NCBI RefSeq assembly: GCF_905475395.1
Contig: NC_058337.1
Span: forward strand, 62,950,368-63,014,367
Direction of reading: 5' to 3'
Length of the DNA stretch: 64,000 bases
DNA from: Chrysoperla carnea
Taxonomy: Eukaryota > Arthropoda > Insecta > Neuroptera > Chrysopidae
A model generated the notes under the pieces. That model was not told the DNA's origin and made no database searches. It saw only the letters and a program-made list of their open reading frames with translations. Of the stretch, positions 37,766-49,300 are shown piece by piece; the stretch's first letter is position 1; each line of letters starts with the position of its first letter. A program made the position numbers and the translations under genes.

Positions 37766-40700
37766 ATGATGTACACGGTAGGTGCCTTAAATTTTTCTTT
37801 AAATTTTCATAATTAGTAATATAAAGTGGACAGTAAACCATAAGAAATTTTGCTCTATTGCTTAGGGAATTTGTATTGTGACCATTTTTGAACTAATTAT
37901 GGGATCGTTAAATTTAAATTGACTGAAATTAGACAAATTTGTATTTGTAATTTAACCTTCTATTTCGAAATATATTTTATTCTTAACCTTGCTATCTTTG
38001 TACTATCACTAAAGGGCTTACTGTAAAATGAATGCATATTAGAAATATTATGTTTAGAATTTATTAGTTAAAATAGGCCCAAATTTTTTTCTCCATTTTA
38101 CAAGCTTAAAAAATTCCCAACTAATTTTGATTTTTTTAAATTTAAAAGTAGGGTACCTTTGATTTGAAAACAGTTGATTTAAGGGGGTATTTTTCTTTGA
38201 CATTCGAATGATTTTAATGTATAAGTTGAAACTTCCTATTTTGTTACAGGGTACTACAGCAGAGCAAGATAATCGCTTCAGCGATAAAGAAAAAAAGTTA
38301 CTAAAACAATTGAAATTCGGAGACTGTCTCAGTCAACGAGTGAGTACTGAAATATTGTTTTTAAAGAGTTAAATAATTTTCATTTAAATTTAATTACAGG
38401 TGGATATGACAAAAGTGAAATTGGATGTTATTAAACCTTGGATTATGGATAAAATTACAGAAATTCTACATATTGAAGATGATGTTATAGTTGAATTTGT
38501 ATATAATCAATTGGAAGAAAAAGTAAATATTAATTTATTATATTTTTTTAAACAAAAGTATGCTTCAGTTTAATTTCACATGAAAAATTTGTGACAAAAA
38601 TTTATGTGAAATTTTTTGTCACAAATCGTACTAGTGAGGAAAGAACAGTGTATATTCCAAACCCTAATTGAAGGAATTCAAATCATTTTCTCCTGATTAA
38701 TTTTGATTATTTTTTTTATTCCTCAATAACTATGTTTAAGGTTAAAAGTAAATATTATTTTCAGTACCCAGACCCAAAGAAAATGCAGATTAATTTAACT
38801 GGATTTTTAAATGGTCGTAATGCACGCGCTTTCATGACAGATTTATGGGCGTTATTACTATCAGCTCAAGAGAGTCCAACAGGAATACCTGAATCACTTC
38901 TACAAAAGAAAAAAGATGAGATTAAGAAGAGAATGGTAAATTTAATTGGTTTGTGTGTACAAAAATTTGTTTATATAATGCTATTGCTATTTTATAGGAA
39001 GAGCAAGAGAAGATTAACGAAATGGTGACGAAAAGAGAACGTGAGGAGAGTCGTGGAAGATCCGGTACAAGAGAGAGTGATGGCGGCCGGGGAGATGCGG
39101 ATAAACGGAGTAGTGGTGTTCGGGACCGAAGTGAATCTCGTAGGCGCTCACGTTCAAGAGATCGAAATAATCGTTCTAGAAAAGATAAACGTTCTAGGAG
39201 CAGGTATGTTTTTTTTATCAATTTTTATTTTTGTATAACTATCTTCAAAAATCTTTTGATAGGTCTCATTCTAAATCTGATATTAAACGTGAGAAAAGTC
39301 GTTCACCCAGTCGTGTGTCAAATGATAAAGAAGTAAAAGGGAATGGTACAGCAGCAGAGAGTCCTAACCGAACGGCGGATGAAAATGATAAAGATGGTAG
39401 TCTTCCGCCTAGTAATAATACCGACGATGCAACAAAAGTCAAAGATGAACCTTCAACGAATAATGCAAATTCAAATTCACAAACATCAAATTCTGGGCCT
39501 AAACCTAATGTGTAAGTTTAAAATGCAAGTTAATTTAAATTCGAGTTTAATTGCAAATTAATAAATTAATTTTATTTTTCAGTGAAGCTGTTCAAGCTAT
39601 TTCTCGATTACAGGCAAAACTACTCGCAATGGTTGGAAGCAAGAAGTCATCGCGGAATTCTCGTTCAAGATCAAAGTCACGCTCACCTAGACGACGATCA
39701 CATTCAACTTCAAAATCAAAAAATACTCGAAGAAGTCATTCTAGGTCACCAAAAAGGCGTAAAAGTCGTAGTCCATCAAGATCGAAACGCACAGCACGTA
39801 GTAGAACTCGTTCGAGGTCGAAATCACATAAACGCCGCCATTCAAGATCGCTATCAGAGTCTCCAAAACGTTCAACAATTAGAAGGCGCAGTCGTTCTAA
39901 ATCACCTATACGAAAACCGACTAGTAGATCTCATTCAAAATCACAACCTTCTCGGAATAATCCAATAAGTAAACCGCGCAGGAAATCTAGATCGGCATCA
40001 AATACCAGCTCTGGAAGTGACAGCACCGCGGCACGTAATTCAGCGTCGCCCGAAAAACGGCATACAAAAGCAGTAAGCAAATCAAAGTCAAGGGAAAAGT
40101 CAATTACCAAATCTAAAGATGATAAAGAAATTGTAAAGACTAAAGATAGGGCCAGATCAAGCTCATCTAGTGCTTCTGATTCTGATAAAGGTAGTAATTT
40201 CAAGTTTTTAAAAGTTTTGTATTTTAACAAAAATAAAACAAATTTTTAATTTTCAGGAAAAGGGAAAGAAGATTTTTCTATACAGAAAAAAGAAAACAGT
40301 ATACAAAAGAAACGCCATTATCGATCAAATAAAGAGTCTTCTGAGAGTAATGCCAGTGACAGTGAACATGAAAGTTCTAATAAAAATAAATTTAATAGAG
40401 ATCGAGGTGATAAACGTCGGGATATAGACAAAAAATCACCAATTCGAGCACGCAGTCGATCACGTGATAATAGACCTAGGCGTGGAAACAGTCGTGACAG
40501 AGGAGGCGGTGGATTAAGACGTAACAGTAGATCACGAAGAAGTCTATCAGTAAGTAATTCATTTTCAAATCTTATTTTTAACTATTAAGGTAGTTTTAGA
40601 AATATTTAATAGACATTTCTTTATTTATTTATCTTTTGGCGACGTCTTGTGCCATTTCTTAATATATTATTTAACCGCCCGGCCATTAGAATAAAGACCT

Positions 40701-43700
40701 TTTACATTGAAAATTTGAAAACCGGAAAAATTTGCTAAGTTTATATCTCATTTTAGAGGTACGTGAAATTTTTTTTAACGTTTTTAATAATGTAATTATT
40801 AACAGATTTCAATTGATTTTATAACTTTCTCTAATTTCTTGATTCATAATGTTACCAACGATCCTTAACGCAAGGATTTTTCTCCTTCGTATTCACTTAA
40901 TCATTTGTTTTGAAGTATACTATGCTTAGCAACAACATATTTTGATGATCCAATTTACAAAACGACCCATTTTAAAATAGCTTATTATCTTCATCAAATC
41001 ATTATTCAGAGGTGAGGGGTAAAAAACAGGCAGCGCTCTTCTGACTTCACTTCAAGGGCGTCACAGGTGCGCTAGAGTGCTCGCCTCTGGTACATTGGAT
41101 AGCAAAAAAATAAAAATTATTTTTGTAAAATGTAAAAATTTTTAAAATTAAAAAAAATTCAAATTCAAAGGATTCACCAAGGTTAAAAATGACACGGAAT
41201 CACAAAAAATTTACTTGTTGGTCTAAGCATCCATGACAAAAAAAGCTTAAAGCTTAAAAAATGGAAGCCTGTCTAGTAAAAAACCTTTTTTCGCTGACAG
41301 ATTTAAAAAACGAAGTCCATGATAATAAAAAACATTTTTTCGTTGACAGTCCAAATTTTTTGCATAAAATAAATAAAACCTTCTTTTAGAAAAAAAATTA
41401 AAGTAATGTTTTGACATGTGCGTTTTTCAAAAAAAAAAACGTCTGTTTTGTTGGCACAAAAATTTGTCTGTCAGCGAAAAAATGTTTTTGACTATGACAG
41501 ACTTCATTTTTTGAGCTTCGTTTTCTCTACATTCAAAATGGGAAAGTCTGCGATATTAGTTAAAAAAAATTTTCAGCTAGACAAGTTGTAACAAAATTTA
41601 AACTGCATTTGCAAAATAAAAAATAATAAAGATGTTATGAAGTGCAATTTTAATAAAAAAATAATTTAAAGATCTGTCAGAAGTTAATTAACAAAAATTG
41701 TCAGCCAGAAAATTTTTTCAAAAATAATGCATTATTTACTACAACAAGTTGTATAAATTTCAAGCAGATGTTTTGGAAAAAATCAAAAAATTATAAAAAA
41801 CAATTTTTTAGTAGCCTGGCGGGCGTAACATGATTTTCAACCATTTTCACTTTATAATTTTGAGGGGTGCCTTTTTTATCTATAAAGCTATATCTTTTTT
41901 CTATGTTTTCCGTATAAAATATGTTACTATCAAAATTTTGTCTAATGAATGTTTTTTAATTTTTTATTATTTTCTTTAGAGAAATAAAAATCGAGGTCGA
42001 CGCAGTTTAAGCCGAAGGCGTAGAAGTACTAGCCGCAGAAAAAGATCTCGAACACGTAGTCCTATTAGAAGTGCACGCAGACGCACACGTAGTCGAAGCT
42101 TAAGCCGTCGAAGGTAGGTTATCCGTTTGTTATATTTTTATTTTGCATGAATTATTTATAAATTAATTCATATTCCAGTCCAACATATTAAAATTTAAGT
42201 ATTTGAGTAATTTATTAGGATATCAACAAAGCGATTCAACTTTGTTGCTATATAAATTTATGTTTAATATGTATTTGAAGATATTTTAAATTAATTTAGT
42301 GAGAATATTTCATAAAATATTATCTAATTTTATAGACGACGTAGTCCAAGCTACCGTCGTCGCAATTCACGCAGAAGATCCGTATCACGCAATCGTCGAC
42401 GTGATAGATCACGATCACGGATTCGTCATCGAGCTACGTCACGTGATCGTGGACGTAATTCACGATCACCAAGACGTTCACGGTCACGCAGACGCAGTAC
42501 ATCACGTACGAATAGAAGAAATTCACGTGATCGTAGATTGAGCAGTCGAGATAGAGATCGTAAGACGGCTATGGATCAAAAAGATCGACAACCGAAAATA
42601 GATACTAAACGTCAACTCTCTGGATCATCGATATCAAGAACTACAATTGTACGACGAAAGTCGCGTACTAAATCATTATCGAAATCACGTTCAAAATCAT
42701 TACCAAAAGAGAACACTACCACAGAAATTGAAAATAAATTCGATAAAGCAGAGGAAAATAAAAAGCGGCGAGATATAGTTGGCGATCGTGGCTCTAAAAA
42801 TGTCACCAATATTAGTTCTGAAAAGAAAATTGAAGACGAACCCCTTGTTAAAAGAGATGTTAAACAGCATCTTGAAAAAAATAAACGTTCAAAATCGAGG
42901 AGTGTAAGTCCAGAGAAAAAGAAAACGGTACTAAATGTCCAAAATGCAGTACCAAAAGCTAGATGGTCTAAAAGTCTTAGCCGTACACCTAGTCCATTCT
43001 TAAAACCACATGAACGGTCACAAACAGATTCTAAAGTAGCTGTTAAAAAAGTTGAAACGAATGTTACAGGTATGACTAAAAAAGATTTAGAAGATATAGC
43101 GGCGAAACGAAAAACTAAAATAGCAATTGAAAAAGAGTTGCTTAAATCTCAGAAAGTGACTACAAATACGTCTACGAGTAGTAACAAAAAAGCTCAGTCC
43201 ACTGTTACCGAATCTAAGAAACATTCAAAGAAGGCAAGTGATGAATCGAATGATAGCGCTTCGGAAAGTTCTGATTCAGAAGAAGAAAAGAGACATAAAA
43301 AGAAAAGTTCGTCTAAAAAACGGTCTTCTAAAAAGCGCGCTACAAGAGATTCATCGGCCTCAAGTGACAGTGAAACTGAAGTAGTAACCAAACATAAGAA
43401 GAAAAGTAGACAAAGTTCAGGCTCTGAAAGCGATGAAGCGTCTAAAAAACGACAACCCCCTAAAAAGGTATCACGCAGCTCTGATGTTAAATCATCTAGC
43501 TCAAAGAAAAAAACTGATGATTCACAACATACTGATTCAAAAGACACTAAAAAGCGCAATGCTTCACCTAGTAGTTCACCTGACCGTAGGAAGAAAAAGG
43601 TTGTGAAAGATGATTCTTCAGACAGTGAAACTGAATTAAAAAAGAAAAAGTCATCTAAAAAATCACGGGGAAGTTCCGATGTTGAAGTCGAAAAAACAAA

Positions 43701-44046
43701 GAAAAAGAAAAATGATTCATCGTCAAATGATTCCGAAGAAGATAGTGTTAAAACAAAACGTAAACGTAAGAAGCATAAGGAGAAGGCATCGGCTTCCGGT
43801 TCCGATAATGATGAACCCGAAGTAAAGAAAAAGAAAAAGGAAAAAAAGCATAAAAAGCATAAGAAACATTCGAAAAAACATAAGAAACACAGAAAGAAAA
43901 AGGAAGAGAAGAATAACAGTAGTGATAATAGCGATGCAGCTGAAGAAACTGACAAAGATACAAATTTAAATGAAGACGAGCGTAAGCTACGCGAGAAAGC
44001 GTTAAAAAGTATGAAACGACAAACAAGCAGTGACCATTCAGATTGA
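37766..44046 (+). CDS. SRRM1: SRRM1/SRm160 splicing coactivator (PWI + RS domain, 10 exons)
   Basis: Exons 37766-37777, 38250-38339, 38400-38522, 38765-38935, 38998-39203, 39263-39511, 39583-40190, 40257-40549, 41980-42113 and 42336-44046; all GT-AG, in frame, 1198 residues. SRm160 is a nuclear-matrix and exon-junction-associated SR coactivator that binds pre-mRNA through its PWI domain and also stimulates 3'-end processing. Seen: start MMYTGTTAEQDNRFSDKEKK; PWI domain about 25-132 with VIKPWI, FVYNQLEEK and INLTGFLNGRNA; then long Arg/Ser dipeptide tracts, an acidic-Ser/Lys region, a poly-Lys/His stretch (KKHKKHKKHSKKHKKH) and the family's C-terminus LREKALKSMKRQ. The first exon encodes only four residues; its phase and the conserved following GTTA-EQD-RFS support it. 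The complete frame and length (human about 900 residues) indicate a functional gene. Confidence 0.94.
38587..38626. repeat. small inverted repeat in SRRM1 intron 3
   Basis: ATTTGTGACAAAAA and TTTTTGTCACAAAT are 14-base inverted copies around a 12-base loop, between exons 3 and 4. It would form a hairpin in the pre-mRNA. No known family. Confidence 0.6.
41225..41525. repeat. inverted repeat in SRRM1 intron 9
   Basis: TTTTTTCGCTGACAG and CATTTTTTCGTTGACAG on the left face CTGTCAGCGAAAAAATG and AAGTCTGTC-complement blocks on the right, forming arms of roughly 60 bases with about 75-80% complementarity by eye. CTGACAG/CTGTCAG motifs recur through 41285-41720. The intron (40550-41979) is the longest in the gene and otherwise AT-rich. 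Confidence 0.5.
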
Positions 44047-46394
44047 AAAACATTTTCAAAATATTCTTTCATAAAAAAGATTTTACTTTTCAGATATTGA
44101 AAAAATTAATAACTGTGTGCTAAATAATTTATCTGAATTCTTTATTTACAAAAAATATTGTACATATTTCTTCTATTAATTGTCATCTAGTAGACAAAAA
44201 AATGGTTACAGCTTCTAAATATTTAATCGGCAGTTTTAACACTTTGATACAGATTTGTAGTGTAGTAATCATAAAAAAAACGGCTGTTTTTATAATAACT
44301 ATCCCTTGAGTTTCACGAATTCTATATAAAAGTTATGTACTATCCAGAAATAATTCATGTATACAGGTTTCACTGTAATAACTATTTCTATCTAGTAATA
44401 ATTTTTTTATTGAAAGCAGTAAATTTTTTTGTGAAATACCATATAAATAATTCAAATTATTGCACTCTTTAATTCTTTTAAGTTTTGTTAAAAAATATTA
44501 CACACAAAATAAAATTTAAAAAATTGGAAATAAAATGGACAAAAATTCGGTAATGAATTTTATTTTTAATTATATATATTACAGCGTGATTGTTTATAAA
44601 GATATTAGTGTTTATTTGTATGAATGTGTTTGGTTTATTTATCATAAGTTGAACAATTCTTTGCATACCGAAGAATGATTTTTATAAATTAACCGATTTT
44701 TAAGAATTGTTCACCTTGTTGCAAATATACATATAAATAAATCTTGTCAAAAAAAAAAAAAAATCGATCAAATGTTTCAAAAATATTAATTATTCAATGT
44801 AAATGTGTGTTAATTTCAATGAATCTTAAATCAGACATGAAATATTCTTTTAAATCTGCTTTGGTAGCATTATTTTTTTGTATTTAAATATGGCATATGA
44901 AGTTCATTTTAGAAATTATCGATTTCTCCTTCAAAACAATTATTATGAGGCAAAACTTTTATGTCTGATTCAAGATTAAGTTTACTTAGGAATTCAATAT
45001 GTAAGTGATACCCATTTAAAAAAATGCAAAAAAAAAAAAATCCACAGTTTTGAGATTAAAAAAACCAATAAAGAATTGAAATAATGTTAAGTTTATTTTT
45101 AATATTAATGGGTGTATATTTTATATACGGGCTTTTAAACCCAGAGGCAATATTTTTGTCACAGGCGGTCTGATCTAAGCCAATCAATATCTACATCTTC
45201 AATCGCTGCAGCAGCTTAAGACCGGCTGAGCAGTAATGTGTCAACGGCATATTCCATCAATCTCTCCTTGAACATCCGCCATCAGACCGACACAAACAGA
45301 GTCAGTGTGTAGAAAATGTACTCAAATCACAATTCTACGCCTAAATGCAAAGTAAGTCACGTCATATCTGAGCAATAAATAACCGGATTATTATTTTTTT
45401 TTTATAAAAAAATCATGACTTTACTATTATGCTAATTTTGGAATAAGCCGTTTGTGTTTATAGGCTTTAATTACAGATATTCTACCTAACACAGCCGGAA
45501 AATTCAACGTCAGCCACATTATTATTACAATTTTTTCCAGGGAAGTATTTTTTTTTTGTTTATTTAATAAATTTAAATAAATTTTTAACGAATGTGATTT
45601 GTTTTTTTATTTCTAATTCATACTTTTTAAGTAAAATAATGTAAAACACCAAAAGTAAGCTTTATAAGAATGTAAGTAAACTAATTTTTTTTAATAATAT
45701 TTGAGATTTAAGTTTTTTATAATATTTGAGTATGCAATAGTAATAGTTCTTAGATCCCCATTACATCTTCTGAATGATGAAAAAGAAGTAGGTTCACCTT
45801 ATCGTGTACTAATATGATTAAAAGTATGTTATGTTGTTAGTACTGATTGAATATTAAAGGTGGCTCGATATGTACTTTGCCGCATTATATTTTGTTTTAA
45901 GTAGGTAAATGAAATAATTGAATTAAAAAAAATCTAATAACATAAATCAAATGGCTTTTTTTTTTAAAGTAATGTGATTTGTTTGAAAACTTAAATATTT
46001 GTTTTAATCATTTGAGCGCAATAGAGAGATTCAACAGTTGGAGGAGAGTCAAGTTGGGGATATTTCAAATACAAATTCAGTATTTGTGTTCAGAGTAGCG
46101 TCTCGTCGAGTCTAGACTGTTGACGGACGGACATGTGAGTGTATATGTACGTGTCTGAACCTTCGACATTTGTATGTTTTTTAGTGTTTTCTGTGTATTG
46201 ATTTTTCCCCTTCTTTCTAACCTAAAAAAGTTTTACAGAAAAATCAATTTTATTAGTAAAATAATACTAACTGATGCCATGTGTGTTCCAAGTCCATATT
46301 AACAACAGAGTGCCTTAAAATTTTTTCGAAAAATCAGTCATATTATTAATTAGTGCCTTTAAGTGTTATTTTGTTTAGATCTCGATAATTCATA
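44047..46394. other. SRRM1 3' UTR and intergenic spacer
   Basis: The first several hundred bases should be SRRM1 3' UTR; candidate AATAAA at 44508-44513. A G/C-richer island at about 45125-45350 ends in a donor-like CAAA|GTAAGT and could be an untranslated first exon. 46010-46394 is again less AT-rich (GTCTCGTCGAGTCTAGACTG) and probably contains the 5' UTR of the next gene. Confidence 0.45.
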
Positions 46395-49300
46395 ATGAAC
46401 AACGTTAAACGATTGCCCCACGATCAATATTTTGAAAAGGTAAGAATATTATTTACTTTTATTAATATGTAAAAATTTTAAAAAATAATTATTTACAGCG
46501 GTTATGAACAATTTGTATTACTACTTTGACGAAAATTTTAATTTTTTTGTTGACATTTTAAACGTTTAAAGGACATGTGGCGGAAGTAAGTATTAAGTGT
46601 GTTTGTGACTGGCTTTTAATACATAAACATTGACAATGTGCTCTATATTTGATTAGTGTGATTACGCTAGAGGGTTGTTTGATAAATATTCCGCTTGCAC
46701 ATTAGGGGTCTCTTCTTCAATACAAATTTATGGTGGGAAAGTTGAACTTGAAAACTAATACAATTATGATTGATTTTTTCTGAAACCGCAATAACATGCG
46801 ATTAATATTCTATTTATGAAAATGACACTATTTTATAATGATTTAAAATAAATATATTATAAGTACTGCTGACGTTTCTTTTCTATATATGGAATTGGTC
46901 TTTAGATGACATCATTATCACACGCTGGGTTCAACCCAAGCCTGTATTTCTATCTTTATTTTATACACCTACTCGTTTTTAACTTGATCTCACTTCAGTT
47001 AATTACTAAGCGAATAACTATCTTATCATTGTTAATATCTTAGTGCATTGAATTCTTATTAATAAATATTTTATTATTTGCATTTTTTTGTCTTTAAAAA
47101 AGTCGCAATCTTTTAATGTATAAAAAAGAATTAATAAACTGTTTAAAACTAAATTAATTAGTCTTTTCATTTACAAAAAATTTGTTTTTCAGATAATTTT
47201 AAAAATTTTATTTAGACTAGGTGGTACTGGCGCCAGAGTTTCGAAAATTTCCGATATTATTGAAGAGATTTTTTTAAAGTAGATAATCATTGCGGTAGGG
47301 AATCGGAATTTTCTGTTAAAATTATGTAGATTTCGATTAAATATGGCGATTTTAGCAAAAATACGGATAAATTAATCTATAATCTTGATATATAAAAAAA
47401 AGTCGGATTAGTTAGACCATTTATAACTCAAGAGCGGCTGGGCTTGTTGGATTCGCCACCGTCCCGAATAGTAAAATAACTATTAAAATTTTCCATTCAA
47501 ATGCGATGTTTTATGTTCCTGCATTACTAACTTGGGTAAATTAGTACAGTTGCTCGAGAGATAAATTTTCAAATAAAAATAATAATCTTCGCTCCGGTCG
47601 TCCGTAAGACAATATAATTGACCTGAATTGTGAAATGGGTTTTATCTTTTGAAAAATTGATACATATCTGCTGCAAGTTTTATCATATATAATAGGACTG
47701 ACTATTAAGTCGGCTAGGATTCATAAAATTAAATTTTTTGCGTGAAAAGGTTTGTGAACTTACACTATAATTATTGTTCCTTGATATATAAAAGTTTTAA
47801 TACAAATATGATTTTCAAGGGGGTTGAATAAAATAAAATAATTGGAATGGTAAATCTGATAATTTTTTTAGTTTTTTCTAATTACTTTAACTTCTACTCC
47901 ACCTTTATTTCGGAGTAGAAGTTAATAAAATTAGCATCATTAATCAATTTTTAATATAATAGATAAACTACCATTGGGATTTAAAAAGAAAAAAAATTGT
48001 GATCAATAATATATTTTTTCTGAGAATTAACTTTATAAGGTTTTTTTAATTGTCCGACATATTACAATACAATTTGATTCTAGAAAGTTTATGGAAATAG
48101 CATAAGAATAATCGCATACGTAATATACTCGTAGCGTACGTAATATTATACCTGTATTGTACGTAAAATACGGATGCGCCAGTATCTACTAGTTTAAATT
48201 TATGCTATATATTACCAGTGATAAGAATAATTCATTTTTAATAGTGGTTTATTTTGAAATTCAGTTTCCTGTAAATTAAAAACCGCAAATTAATTCATAT
48301 TGAGTACACAATTTCAACGAACCGTGATGAGAATTTAAGATGCTACTAACATATTTAATTTAAAGTAATTAAAATTTTCTCTTGATTATTGTAACTTCAT
48401 ATTCCACAGCTTATTAGCGATTATAATTATTCATTTTTGTAAAATTGATTACGTTCAGCCATACAATTTAAAAAAAAGAGGGCATAGGTATAATGTATAT
48501 GGGTAATTAATATGTATGCGTCAATGCGTAGTAACTACAATGTTATCGCATGCAATAAGCATTTCAAAAAATATAAACATGGCTTTATTATCTGCGAAAA
48601 TAATTTGTCTATTGTTTGGAGAGGTAAGAGCGTAACAGTATATACTGAATGATATTTCTGAAGAATGAATTTTTAAAGATTTGTCTCCTACTTAATTTGA
48701 ATTAATTATTATATTCAAAAAAATATTGAGAATAACAATCTGTTTCTTATCAATTTGAATACTCGCGTAACAAGTTTGAGTTCACTAATCTTATGTAGAT
48801 ATACACAGAGTGATTCAAAAGTGAGAGATTTAGTTGCAAATTTTTGGCAAAAAAGTCTGTAGGTAAGGTTTTAACAAACATGACTTCATAGAAATTCAGT
48901 AAAAGCGATTGAACTATATGTATTTTTGTATAAAATTTCCGCTTTGATGCTTTTGCTGAAATTCGAGTTAAGTATACAGTATGTTCACCGATTGAGTTTA
49001 ACATAAGAAAACATTTTTTATTATAGTTTATACTAGGGAAATGTAGGGTAGTCAAAATTTAGGAAAACATAAAAGTGTGAAAAGTATACATTTGTTTTAA
49101 ATTTGCTCCAAGGGATAGATTTGAAGATTGCTCCCATATCCACCAGAAATTGATTCGAAGATTTGGCCTATGTCTATCCATTAAAAAAAAGGCCGAATAT
49201 CAGCAGTTTTAGAGATTCATATTTTTTAATAATATCGAATTAATAGTTGAGTATATATTCGTTGATTAGGGCTGAAATTTCAAAGAGCATAGGAGAGTAG

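Noticed and set aside
39582-39968. Overlapping 128-codon frame in SRRM1 exon 7
   Set aside because: Shadow of the RS-coding frame, which is continuous with both neighbouring exons.
43194-44072. 292-codon open frame on the minus strand
   Set aside because: Antisense to the last SRRM1 exon; its Phe/Leu/Ser runs mirror the sense Lys/Ser/Glu runs.
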